Below are positions 12,267 through 25,040 of a stretch of 64,000 nt of DNA, one piece after another. The notes beneath the pieces are model-generated. The model had not been told where the DNA came from and did no database searches. It saw only the letters and a program-made list of their open reading frames with translations. A program made the position numbers and the translations under genes. Position 1 is the first letter of the stretch. Each line of letters starts with the position of its first letter. Source of the stretch: Primula veris (Eukaryota > Streptophyta > Magnoliopsida > Ericales > Primulaceae); assembly GCA_963682055.1 (NCBI GenBank), contig OY821746.1:10193992-10257991 (forward strand), read 5' to 3'.

Positions 12267-13081
12267 AATTTAAACTTTAAGTTTCTTTTTGATAAACAAA
12301 TCATATAAACAAGAAGAAAAACCAATGAAGTTAACTAGTTAAGTAAGTTACAAATTAAAACAACAAGTTTATTGGAAATAAACTAAAAAAAGCCAAACAT
12401 TAAGTTTACCCAACTTGATTTAGACATGTAAAACAAATCATATAAACAAGGAAAAAAAATGAAGTTAACTAATTAAGTAAATTACAAAGTAAAACAGCAA
12501 GTTTATTCGAAATAAACTAAAAAAAAGTTAACTTTTTTATGTTATTGTACATTGCAACAATATATTTGGTGTGAAACGAGTTTTCATGAGACATGATATC
12601 ATAGCTTATCTTCATTTCCCTATTCTGCCTTCAAAGCTTGAGCTGACTAATATAATTCTGGAACGCTACTGAAATATGAACATATAAGAATATAACTAAT
12701 TAACCCCATGTAATTCAATAACTTATGATAGCTAGAAATTATAATAGATGGCATTGTATACCTCCCAAGCTTGTTTACAATTAATCAACTTAATTAATCA
12801 AATCCATTCAATTCCCTCCATAAATTTTGCATGGTTTGAAATGAAAGCAATAGAGAATAGAGAATGCTTTTATTTATCAAATATATGGTTCACAATACAT
12901 CCAGCCATATAATAGAATTGGCAAAGTGATCACATCCCACAATCTTAGCCTTGGATAATGCAACTTGTGACATTTCCTCTTCTATATTTTCTAATTGCTA
13001 ATCGGAATTCAAATTTATTTCCTATTCTATCATTGATCGAGCCAACGCTATACATTGTAATCTATAATATAGGCGATTTCA
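12267..13081. other. Intergenic region between hAT relic and LRR kinase 3' end
   Basis: AT-rich sequence with a short direct repeat (TAAACAAGAAG/GGAAAAA...GAAGTTAACTA at about 12305 and 12440, about 130 bp apart). It probably includes the lost 5' end of the hAT element and the 3' UTR of the receptor kinase. No gene seen. Confidence 0.5.
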
Positions 13082-16000
13082 TCAATTACCTTCTTCCAAG
13101 GGAGTTTCTGATGTTGGTGAGGAGGGCGAACTTGTCACAAATTCTCTAGCATCAATCAACATTGCAATAACTTCTCTCATATTCGGACGATTAATGGGGG
13201 ACATGTTGGTGCAAAACAAACCAATTTTAAGAACTAGGGACATTTCGGTTGTTGTCTTTTCCAGACTCAAATCGAGCCGTTTGTCAAAAATTTCCGACAC
13301 TGGATTAGATGATCGGATTGATCTTTTGACCCAGTTTACGAGATCCCCGCCCTGATCAAGGGGTTGGACAGGTGGCCTACCCGTTACTAGTTCAAGTAAA
13401 ACAACTCCAAAACTAAAGATATCGCATTTTTCCGTCACTTTCATTGTGTACGCATATTCTGAAAAAATTGAAAATTCATCTCAGCAATACTCGATGTTTA
13501 CTGTCTAAAGTCCATACAAAAGTTGCACTACATTCCGGGAAGGAATAGATGGACATAAGGAAGCGACAAGCTTTCCAATTTTGACAAATCTACCAAAAAT
13601 ATAGATGATCTTTTAGCTTGTACTTTAGTTAAAATCTTGTGATTACAGCATATTACCTCTCCATAATAAGAAAAAATAACCAACACGTGAAATCAGAAAA
13701 CCAAAGAGAATAACTCTAGAATAAAACTGTTTCCGGAAGTATTTACCAAAATAAGCCATGCACTCTGGAAAGAAAGCTTAACATTTAATTTTGCCTTTCC
13801 AGATGTTGTTTCAAGAAAATACAACACATATAATCTTGACTTTCAATGTGTACATGAATTTTCAAAACCAAAACTCAAGTACACAATACTCCTAAATTCA
13901 AAGAATATGTTAAGTTGGGGTAATTGGGGTAAAGTTGCATTTTGTCCAGAAACACAAGTAGAACAACTAATAAAACTTTTTTTCAAAAGAATTAAACAAA
14001 ATAAAGAATTTCCTATCTGTTTTTTTTTCCAAAATACTCCTCTTTTTGGATGTTTCATTTTGCATCTGGAGCTTAACATTTAAGTTCACGTTTCCCATTG
14101 GTCTCTCAAACTGGCAAGAGTTTAAAAGAAACCTCCCCTTTCGGAAGCAGGTATATTTGGTAAACAGTTTGAGCCTTACCCGGTGCAATGTAGCCGTAAG
14201 AACCAGCCACAACAGACATAGACTTCGAAAAGGGAAAATCAATCAATTTCGCTAACCCAAAATCTCCCACATGTGCACAAAGCATTTCGTCCAGTAAAAT
14301 ATTGTTTGATTTAATATCACGGTGTATAATCTGAGGCTTACAATCATTATGTAAATATCGCAACCCTTCGGCTGCTCCAAGAGCTATTTTATACCTCTCA
14401 CTCCAATCTAATTTACGCAAATTTTTATTTCGATGAAGTAACTCACCCAAGCTCCCATTTTCCATATACTCGTATAGTAATAAATTCGAGTCTTGGTGAT
14501 AACAAAAACCATAAAGTTTTACTATATTACAATGACTAATATTACCAAGGGTAGATATCTCAGCTCGAAAACTGCTATCAACACTTGCTCCTTCACCCCG
14601 AGATCTTAATTTTTTTACCGCTATTATTTTTCCGTCGCCCATGACTGCTTTATATACGGTCCCACAAGCACCTTTTCCTATAATAGCGCTATCAGAGAAG
14701 CTTCCGGTAGCTTCCACTAGGTCATTATACGTAAACCCTTCTTTAGGAAAATAATATCCGTCTAATATATTGTCTTTTATATCATCTTCGGATGTAACAC
14801 AAGTAGGATGGTGACGTTTAATTGCAAAACAAACGGTCACCATGAAAATTAATGAGATTGTCCCAAGAATTACTGATATAATACTCACTAATTTTTCCTT
14901 CGAAGCGCCTTGCTTTAGCGATGATGTCGAAAATGAGCGACAGAGGCTTGAATTCAGCCCACATAATCCAATGTTTCCTGCGAAATTGCTATAATCCAAT
15001 CTGTGGAAAACTGGTGTGTCTGGCACTGTTCCTACAAGGTTATTATTCGAAAAATTGCACACAAATAAACTCATTAGCTCACCAATAGACGAAGGAATTT
15101 CACCACCAAGTTGATTATCGTCCAAATATAGCGACTCTAACATACTCAACTTCCCTAAATTCTCAGGAATTGAGCCACTGAGAATGTTGTGACTAAGGTT
15201 CAGAGCGATTTGGAGTGAGCTAAGTTGACCCAACTCATTAGGAATATTACCTGAAAACAAATTACCACCCATTTGCAATTCCGTCAATCGAACTAAACTC
15301 CCTAATGTGCTTGGTATAACTCCATTAAGCCGATTGTCGGATATTTTAAGTAATTCAAGGTTTCTTAGTTTTCCTAATTCTTTCGGGAGATGACTCGTGA
15401 ACATGTTCCTACTGAGATCGAGCCTTTGTAGTTTTGTACAATTACCCAACTCGGAAGGAATTTTCCCATAAATTTGATTGGAAGAAACATTAAACGTAAC
15501 AAGCTGCGTTAAATTTCCAATCTCAGGAGGAATAACCCCCAAAAAGTAGTTATCTGACAAAAGAAGCCTTTCTAGATTCAAGAGCTGACCTATTTCTCTG
15601 GGAATTTTTCCAGAAAATTTATTCTGGAAAAGTTCCAGAGCTGATAGATTTTGAAGCTTTGATATCTCAACAGAAAATGTCCCACTCAGAAGATTATCCC
15701 CCAGCATTAGTACCATAAGTGGCTTACATTTTTTTAGATCATAAGGTATATACCCAGAGAGCTTATTTGAACCGAGGCTGAGAATTATCAAACTTTGAAA
15801 CTTGCAAAGGTGTTGTGGTATGCTACCAACAAGATTATTTGCTGACATGTCAAGGATGGTGAGGTTACAGTTGGCGCCGATCAAAGGTGGGATTTCACCT
15901 TCAAGATGGTTGTCGAAGAGTTGTAAATCGCTTAAAAAAGTGAGGTTCTGGATCTCGGATGGGATTTTTCCGGTTAAATTATTAATTGACAAATCTAATT

Positions 16001-17090
16001 TTTGCAAGTGGATCAAATTTCCGAGCTCTTTTGGTATACTTCCTTGAAGAATGTTTTCAAAAAGGTGAAGTAATCGGAGGTTGGGAAGTTGGCCTAACTC
16101 TTTTGGAATCTCCCCACTTAACTGGTTTTCGGATATATCAATCTCTAACAAACTTAAACAATTTCCTAGTTCTTCAGGGATCGTTCCATTGAGTTCGTTA
16201 GTATAAGCATACAGTTTTCTCAATTTGGTCAATTTCCCAATCTCTTTCGGGAGGTTACCGCTAAAGTGATTTTCATGTAAAGCTACTAGCTCTAAGTTGC
16301 GGAAATCTCCTATTTCATGAGGTATTTCACCACTTAATAAGTTTTGCCAAAGGACCAAATCGGTGAGGTTTTCGAGGCTTTGTAGCTCTATAGGAAAAGA
16401 ACCCTCTATCCTATTTTGAGCCAAACCAAGTACCTCCAAGCTCTCACACATGTTTAGCTCTTTAGGAATGGTACTCGATAGAAAGTTTCGACCCATCCTA
16501 ATTATCCTTATTTTCTTCAACTTAATAATAGAAACGGGTATTGAACCGGTTAAATTGTTACTATATATGACAAGCTCTTCGAGAGAGGCTAAATCGCCAA
16601 TATTTTCCGGGATTTCGCCATAAATGTAGTTTTCACAAACGGAAAGTTTTTTCAAAGAAGTTATTTCAGATATTTGGGGTGGGATCATACTATAAATTCT
16701 GTTGGTGCAAAGGTCTAGAGTTAATAAATTATGACATTGGGAAAAACCACTTGGGATGGGACCAGAGATGAAGTTCTTAGACATGTTTAATTCTCTCAAA
16801 AAAGGGAGATTACAAATGATGGAAGATAAATCACCGGATAAATAAAGGTCATGGAGATTTATAGAAGTTACCTTTAAATAACTAGTACACCCTATACCAG
16901 TCCAATGGCAAGGAGTTGAATCTAATGAGCTCCAGCTTTGAAGATAATTGTAAGGATCAACAAGTGACTTTTTAAATTCCAATAGTAGAGTACCTTCTTC
17001 ATTCAAGGACTGAACATATGTAAAATAGGAAGTGATGATAAACAGCAAAATGAAACGGTGGTTGAAAAGACCATTGGTTTTGCTTGCCAT
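13082..17090 (-). CDS. LRR receptor-like serine/threonine kinase (LRR-XI type, close to At1g17230), 1095 aa, two exons
   Basis: This is a plasma-membrane receptor kinase. Exon 1 is 14180-17090 and exon 2 is 13082-13458, joined G|AA with GT/AG ends; the split codon is the Glu of the kinase APE motif (IAP|E). The product has a signal peptide (about 1-28), an LRRNT cap with CHWTGIGC, roughly two dozen plant-type LRRs to about residue 690, a transmembrane helix at about 734-757 and an intracellular kinase. Key residues are present: glycine loop GKGACGTV (about 806-813), VAIK-type Lys826, Glu844, HRD at 923-925 and DFG at 943-945, so it should be an active RD-type kinase. The C-terminus, SETPLEEGN, and the overall order recall Arabidopsis At1g17230 from memory; the symbol is left empty. 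Reading straight through the donor site would give a false C-terminus truncated at 14106. No break is visible. The ligand is unknown. Confidence 0.93.
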
Positions 17091-19083
17091 TTGAAATGGA
17101 GCAATGTGATGATTGAGAAGTATCTTAGTTCACATTCATGAATAAGTTGAACATGATACTTACATAGCTACACATTCAAGAACCTGAATGGAGTACTCGC
17201 GCTTGTTTGGTTTCAAGTTTAATGAAGAGAAGTAGCGTTTTTCAGACTAAGACAAAAAATTGGACCAAATCCAACTTAAAGCTTCTAGCTTATTCAGGTC
17301 ATATTAATGGACAACTCAACTTGAAAATATGGAGAGACAAATGGACAACAGATTGACAGCAAAAAAAGCAAGAATCATAGATAAACAAAGAAGGGAAATG
17401 TGTTTTGAAAGTTAGAACCAGAATAAGAGGGAGCCAAAATAAAGTATGGAAGTAAGTACATTCAAATGGTTATGACTTGTGTGAAGATAGAAGTCACAAG
17501 AAAGAGAGAGTGTGAGTTGTGAATAAGTAAGGAAATTGATGACACCCTATAGAGTTTGAAGCCTTTTAGAGAAATGTGACAAATAATAAATATGGAAATG
17601 GGAAGAAGTGATCAAGATAAGAGATAAGGAAGTGGGAGAAGTGAAAAATATATATGAGGTTTTCACCTTTACAACTCATCATCTAAGCTGTTGTAAAAAA
17701 ACTTGGTAAATAATGATCAAACAAAGAGAATTCTTTAATCAAAGTTGTTGAAACTTTATTGGGTAATATGACTATACAAAGGATTTAAACCTTTCAACCT
17801 TGTTTTACATGCGCCCTTAAATTTACACCCTCATCAAGTTTAGTTTTTTTAAAAAGGTAAAAATAATTCTTGCATCCGTAACACATTACAAATGTTGAAT
17901 TAAAATATTCTTCCTTGCTCATGGACGTTACCGTTAGTTACAGAGATGGCCCCAACAGTCTTAAGAAACTCTTTTTTGTCCTTATACTTTTAATTGAAAT
18001 ATTAAAGTCAAGTTTCTAAACTATGACAAAATTAAACCTTATTATTATATGGAAAGCATATTCATTCAACCATGTCCGTTGTTTACAGGATTACAGCGTA
18101 AGCATCTTTTCTTGATAATTTATTCTTAAATAATTTTCCTAATATATCCATTATTGATTTGTGATTCAAAAACTAGTGCTAAAAGGAACCAAGATTTTTT
18201 TTATTTTGGAGACTAAGTCAGTCAACTTGTAACAAATTGCGGAGTTGTTTAAATAAAAAATTAGGTTTGCTGTATAAGCTAGGGATTAATCTGTGAGGAC
18301 TATATTTGCAAATTATCCCATTACATGCAGTACATTTCTTCCTTTTTCTGGTAAATGGAAGTTTAAGGCCAAGGAAAAAATATACAAAAACAAAACATGA
18401 AATGGAAAAGAAACATGACAGAGTAAGAGATAACACAATGAATCAAACCGTCTTCAAGAAGGGATTTCAATAGCCATGACGGTCACTACTCTTTCTGGTG
18501 GTGGTTGGTCATATATGATTTTGTCGCCATGCACCGCCACTTATGTCAATACGTCCATTAATACGTGACATGTCCATTGTCGGTCTCGGCAACAATTGAT
18601 TTTAGCCAATAAATGATAATCTTGTCATCTAAATGTTCTGCCCCGAGGTTTACACTTTCCAGTCCCATTACAGTAATACACTAATGAAACGCAGATTTAA
18701 TTACTTAGCACATTGACTTTCAATTAGAGCTCTATCCTCTATGATAAAGATAGACAATTTGGTCTTGAATTGGAGTATGATTTTACAACTTACCCATCTC
18801 TAATAGTCTCAAACAATGGAGATATTACTTTTCAACATTACAACTTTACAAATTAACATGAAACGGATTTTGAAGCTAACAAGTACGTTGTAGAATTGTG
18901 CTGACAAAATTGGTTTGTTGAGCTCAACAAATCAACAATTATTCTCATTCTTTATATTTTTATTTTGCAGTGAAATTATGACCTTATATTACCTTATATT
19001 AGGCATTAATTGTTAAAAATAAATAGTTGAGAAGGTGAGGCGACATGTACTGCCAACCTTTAACAAGAGTGAATGCAACTTAT
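17091..19083. other. LRR kinase 5' flank and gene-free DNA
   Basis: The first several hundred bases must hold the promoter and 5' UTR of the receptor kinase, which is read leftward from 17090. No TATA box could be fixed with confidence. The rest is AT-rich with no coding sequence, RNA gene or element ends that I recognise. A short minus-strand frame at 18218-18436 is low-complexity hydrophobic and has no family resemblance. Confidence 0.4.
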
Positions 19084-19786
19084 GAGGATTTATTATACTT
19101 TGGTATCTTAAAATATGTCGTATTTCCGTTTAATACCTTGAAGTATGACTTTTTCCTTTTATTACCTTAAAGTATGGTGTCCGTTATCTTTTTTTACCAT
19201 TCCGTCCATTAAAATTAACATGTGCAAATGACATGCCAATTTTAGTGATGTTTTACTATAATACCCTTCTAATACTCATGTATTTACCAAAATAACCTAG
19301 CTGAATATATATAAACATCAAGGACTTATTAGAAAAAACTGAAATTTATTAAAATTTACAATATGGTCATTCTCTCATTCAAATTTACAATCAGTAGTCC
19401 ATATTTTGCAAAACCAATCCTTAGCAGCCACCACCTTACGCCGCCACCTTCCTCCGACAAAGAGTGGCTACACCACCGTCAATGACCGCCTCTGTATATA
19501 AATATGCATGTATTTATTACTAATTTATTTAATTCTAAAATAATAAGTTTTAGTTTTAGACCGTTCGATCATTTATACTCATCCAACGGCTGAAATAATA
19601 GTTCTATAAAAGTAGATTAATGATTATGTTGAAATGACCAAAATACCTCTTATTTTAACGGATTTCATCCAAAAAAATAGTTAATGTTGACGGAATTGTA
19701 TAAAAATATAACGGAGACCATATTTTATAGTATTAAACGGAAATACGATTATATTTTAAGGTAACAAAGTATAATAAACCCGGGTG
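19084..19786. mobile_element. Inverted-repeat element (about 0.7 kb), MITE-like
   Basis: The left end reads GGATTTATTATACTTTGGTA and continues to CGTATTTCCGTTTA. The right end is the complement, TAAACGGAAATACG through GTATAATAAACCC, so the inverted repeat is about 48 bp with scattered mismatches. A second copy of the terminal motif (TACCTTGAAGTATG) lies just inside the left end. Target duplications are not clean, so the family is unassigned; long terminal repeats favour a Mutator-like element. No coding capacity. Confidence 0.7.
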
Positions 19787-20877
19787 TAACAACTAATTTT
19801 TTTAAAAGGACATTTTGTTGCAACTTGAAAGTCAACTGATTATATACCTTTACACCAATGCTCCATTTTGAGTGCATGTATGTAAAAACTTGGTGTCTTA
19901 TCTAAAGTTGCCCTTTTCTGTCAGGTAGATATATGGAAAAACGATGAATGATATATAGGTGTCAAAATTTAGAATATAATAAAATGGATGTCAAATCATC
20001 GTTTTTATTGTGTTTTAGTGAATATACAAATTCAAAATTTGAATAAAAACACAATTTTTAAAATTATGGACTACTGTAGTCCATGATGGTATGCACTTAG
20101 CTTGTCAATGGGTACATGCAAAGTTATAAGTGATCCACTTAGCCTTTTGATATATGTTGTCTTTGTTCTTCAATAAAAATATCACTCACTAGTCATACAA
20201 TTTCCATTATAACATCAGTGGTTAATATACAAGTGATAAGGGTAAGATGGAGACAAATCATGAAAAATCTTGATTACAACTTCCGCCAATGTAGCTTTGC
20301 CCTTGTTTATGGAAGTTTATGCATCTCTTTTTACTGTTTGACAAGGGATGTGAATTTAGTCTTATAGTGTAATGATATTACATAAAGAGTTTGTGGAAAA
20401 GTTGGAGATTCTAAATTATCACAACCTTCCCACTATAACAAGTTTGGTGAAATGCCAAATTTATAGTATTGATATATCACAAATCACATCTATTTTTTAG
20501 ATTGTATAGGCATTTCCTGTGATAGAGGAGGGAGAAATGCAATAACACGCCAAAATATAAAACGCAGTTTTCTAGGATGAATTATATTGACAGTCTCCAT
20601 ATAGTATTTTGTTTGGTCTGTGTTGCTATGACATTGAACTTTTAATTTATATGTTTCATGTGGAACTAACGTATTTTCATAAAGTAATTTCTGACCTTTC
20701 TGGACAACAATTTCAAGTAAAGCTAAGTTCATCTCATGGGCCATTAATTAATACCTCCACCACTTGGTGCTCGTCATGTGCTAAGATTGTCAAGTTATAT
20801 CAACTTTTTCATTACTTTGGGTGGTCTTGCAATTGACATGTTGCCTTTTCAATTGACATGTTGCTATTTAATTATCC

Positions 20878-21058
20878 AAACTATGTGTAATTTTGAACGG
20901 TTTATAATTTGTATCAAAATTGTCGAAATGAAATTTTTTTAAATCTAATCATAAAATTTAACATTTGAATTATATGATCAACTTTTGAAAAAATTTCATT
21001 CCGACAATCATGATACAAATTTTTGACCGGTCAAAATTGGACATAATTTCGTAATAAA
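20878..21058. mobile_element. Fold-back MITE-like palindrome of about 180 bp
   Basis: The two halves are complementary. ATGTGTAATTTTGAACGGT with GTATCAAAATTGTCGAAATG on the left pairs with CATTCCGACAATCATGATAC and ACCGGTCAAAATTGGACATA on the right. Nearly the whole element could fold into one imperfect hairpin. No open reading frame. The remaining DNA from 19787 to 22075 holds nothing else I can support. Confidence 0.65.
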
Positions 21059-22075
21059 CAATTAAATACAGGAAGTAATATAAGTAACATCACTTGCTAT
21101 GCTGTAACATTTTAATTACATCTTCTTTCTAAATTTACCCCTATTTCTTTACTTATATACAGACAATAAAATATGAACAATTTTGTAATGTTGCAAAATA
21201 TTACTTCCTGATTTAGAAAATTAAGTTGTTGAATAAAATAGAACAGTCCAAAATAGATAATTGGACTTGTAAATTAATATTATTGTTTCTAATTTATTTT
21301 TTCCGACAATAATCAACAAAAAATGAAATTGTCTACAAAATATAGGTTGTTGGTACTTGAAGCATTTGGATCTCTTTCAAATATAGGCCTAAAGGGAACT
21401 AGAAAACTCACTGCTACGTGCTAGAATTATAGTAGTAGTCAAAAAACTGTATCCATCGTATTTTGACGCATACATTATATGATCATACATCACAGGATCA
21501 TACATTCTTCATAACAAATTGTATCTAGGAAATGGTATATGTAATACGGCAATTGAGATTTGAACGCTGAATGTACAAAAAAACACAAGAAGAAAAGTTT
21601 TAAAACAATGATAAAAGGATTAAGCGATGAAGATTATAAGTTTAGGAACTTCGTATAAAAAGAATTAGTAATGTGAATATGAGACCTGCACGCTTGCCAG
21701 CTTGTGTAATCGGAGCCACACAAGCAAGTTTCTTTTGCTTAAATTTCACTAGCAGTAAAATTCAGAACCAAAATCTATCGGTGCGGTGAAATCACTAATT
21801 TACAAAAACCTAATCCATAACATGAACCGGGGGTACAAAATGTCGTAGTGTAATTACCATACTATTACGGAAAAAACTAGAGCAGTGGTCATTTGTGCAA
21901 CTGTTCTATCCAAACATCTCAATTGCACTCGTTTACAATTCAGATGCATTATCTGCAACCAATACTTGCATAACAAAAACATCACAAATTATTAAGATAT
22001 AGAACATCACACTGTATGCTATTTCATGTAAACTTATCATTTAACCAAGGCATAATCAAAGCCAAGGCACTCTCT

Positions 22076-22394
22076 TCATGAAAGGACAAACTCGTAAACC
22101 TTTTTCTCATTAGGGAGAGACTTAGCAACACTTTCTCTCTCCATAGACCTCTTACCCCACGTCATCAACTTTGGGCACTCCGATTCAGTGCTAAGGTTGT
22201 CACATATCTCATAAGCATAAAACCAATTGTAGAAAGTCACGAGTGATATATCAGCATATCCACATGCATCACTAGCAAAGAATGGTTCGTCAGTCGTCAC
22301 CAAGTTCTTTCTGAATAACTTGACGTGTTGGATGAGCTTTTCCATGCCTGCTTCTAACGACTCACCTTTAGATTTCCAGACTTTGTGTCTAGAT
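22076..22394 (-). pseudogene. Tau-class glutathione S-transferase exon 2 relic
   Basis: The minus-strand reading frame HKVWKSKGESLEAGMEKL to KKVYEFVLS aligns along its length with exon 2 of the two intact GSTU genes in this window ([18 protein letters not shown] to [12 protein letters not shown]). It is shorter and diverged: the residues around [15 protein letters not shown] read DEPFFASDACGYADI, the C-terminal residues are lost, and no exon 1 lies upstream before the phosphatase gene. DNA upstream (about 23050-23560) still resembles the intron of the intact gene, so this is an older copy of the locus that lost its first exon. Confidence 0.8.
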
Positions 22395-25040
22395 CAGTTT
22401 ATCTGCGTATGTACATCAACTTTACTTATTAGATTGGCCCAAGGATAATGTAAGACACTACTAGATTCAGTTCAACAGAATAGTAAAATGCAACTAATCC
22501 ACAAACACTGTTTTTTGGGCATTTTCTGGGCTTTGTTAATTAAACAAAAAGCGATAAGAAATGTAGATGTAGATAAGCCACTGCAAGTTAAAAGTAAAGA
22601 AAAATAAAAAGATTTCATCATTTTTCATCCCCTAACCAGCCCACAAGGAGGTCATGTACACTGGTGGAGTTGATAAGATTTGTCCCTGAATTGTGAAAGA
22701 TCACCCCTAAGTATGTACAGTTTCACTCAATACCGCAGGAAATTGATACTAACAATTAAGGCCTCAATTTCCTTCATAGACATCTTCTGTTCTTGTGTAT
22801 TTGACTATATCAGTATGGGATTCTAACAGAGAGAAAAATTTCCATGGTTAGATTCGTCTTTGTCCTTTTTTAGTGGTAGGAGATTTTAATAACATTATGT
22901 ATGTGCACTGTTTCGCTCATACACACGAACTGGATGAGAATAAACTTCAAGAATTTGGGACAACAACGTCGCAAAGAGCAGGATTAAGATCCAGGTTCAG
23001 GTGATTAATTCTTTGAACAAATTCAGAGAGTTGTGCCAAATCCTTACACTTTTTAAAAACTGAAAATTGTTAGATTCATAGGAAAATAAAATCAGAACAA
23101 CATAAGCACAAAAGAATTCTCAAGCTCCTGTCCCTGCCCACTCATTAGCAAAGATAACAAGTTGGATTAAAAAATTGAAATGACAGACGTATACAGAAAT
23201 AATCTAGAAAATGATACTAGCTAATCGCCTTTAGTATTTATGAAACTGGTGCTGACATGCGTACCCTCTCCACTCCCTATTCGTCACCACAAAAGAATTA
23301 AGCATCTAATACTGACAATACACCATTTTTTCCGTTTACCAAGTATTATCTCCAGTTACAACTTAAACATATACCATTTCCTATAGAAGCAATCATAAAA
23401 TTTCCACTCTAATTATATGTTTGTTTTGCAGGACTGTCAGACACTAGAGTACTGGACTATCAGTTTATCTTATACCCCCTGTTTCATCTATTTAATCATT
23501 TTATGTGCTGGAAAACTAATTTTCCCATCAGACTTCTACACACACAAAAATCCGGACAAACCAACGACATGACTCGTTATATCAGAAGTCAATCCCTCTG
23601 CATATTAATATAACACACTAGTGTATCTACTGACTGATAAACTCACCTGATTAATGATAGCGCAACCCGGCATCAGTCATGTAACTTGTAGATATAGCTC
23701 TGTTTCTTCTGCTCATTTTACTTTATTAATCACGAACCTTTGCCTGCCTACCTTTTAACCTCAGCTGAATCATTGTCTTTTAATTAAAAATGCTATAATC
23801 TTTTGTTCTGCAACAAAACTAGCCTTTTACTTGATAACTACAACCTAACAAGAGAAAATCTTTCAAGGTTTAGTTTATTGAAAAACTAGCATTTTGGCCA
23901 AATCAAGCAAAGCAAACAATTAAACACAAGTAAGCTAATAAAGCCTGACCATTTAAGGTTTGGTGAAGCTTATAGAATGGCTCTTCTGCTATTTTTTCTT
24001 GCTTAGAGCTTACAAATTTATCTGTGTATCTACTAAAGTGAGATTTTAACTCGTCTTAATAATCAATACAGCTACCATTTCTTGATACCATACAAAAAAC
24101 TAGCACTTCGCTCAATAGCTACCCAAACAAGCCAAAAAATCTTCTTTGAAGGCTAGCTTGGTTGGGACCAACCACAACCAAACAGGCAACAAACTAGCAT
24201 TACAGTATGCCCACATCCTGGCCCCTCATATAAGTTACTCTACGACCTATTTTCAGTACCATATTAACTTTAACACTGTTACCTCATTCTTTTGCAACCT
24301 ATTGAAAAGCGTCCTACTGTGGCATTCCAAAACGCAAGGTTCGTCAGGTTATTTAAGGAAAAATATCACAAACTAATTATGATAATGTCATTAAACTTAC
24401 TTTAAAGAGAAAGATGCCACTACTAATACAGTAATAGCAACTAAATTCAACAAAGTCGTCCTCTTCTTCTGATTGTTTATCACTAACGAGCAATCAGACA
24501 TTCTAACCAATCCTCACCATGGCTTCGTGTACCGAGACAACTACCTTACCATGGTTATGTGCATGCTAGCATATAAGAAAAATGGAAAAAAAAGGTGCTA
24601 AGTATTTATATGAATGAAAGATACATTAAATTGCTGGTATTTATTAGTGCAATTGGTATGTTTTGGCATATATCAAGATACATACTACTCCTCCAACCGT
24701 CCCAAGAAAAAGTCCCATTTAATTTTTTTCCTCTCCCAAATTATAGTCCTATTTCCATTTACAAGGTGGGAGTACGACTTATTTGAGTTCTTGCTTCTGT
24801 AATCCTATGTACACAAGTGACAAGACAAAACTGTACTTGTAAGTTTCATATATACCTAATATGTGAAGATTTCTGATAGAGCTGTAGCCTACGCACATGA
24901 TATACTCTAATATGAATATCCCTGAAGGGCAACAGCGTCCGACTAACATTCCAGTTATGCACCAATACTATCATGCCAGGCAGCAAACATGTAACTCCAT
25001 TCCTGAGATGAAATATAACAATCTGACCCGATAGCTAAAG
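22395..25040. other. Old GST intron remnant and gene-free DNA, with a Stowaway end at 24687
   Basis: Between about 23050 and 23560 short blocks match the intron of GSTU copy B in order, for example AATCTAGAAAATGATAC, TTTAGTATTTATGAAACTGG and AGACACTAGAGTACTGGAC. From about 23880 the sequence turns to unrelated repetitive DNA. A single Stowaway-like end (ACTCCTCCAACCGTCCCAAG) lies at 24687-24706 without a clear partner. No gene seen. Confidence 0.55.

Noticed and set aside
14046..17090. 994-residue version of the LRR kinase ending at 14106
   Set aside because: It reads through the splice donor at 14179; the kinase continues in exon 2 (13458-13082) with conserved EYAYTMKVTEKCD.
18218..18436. 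72-residue hydrophobic ORF
   Set aside because: Low complexity, no family resemblance, no nearby gene structure.
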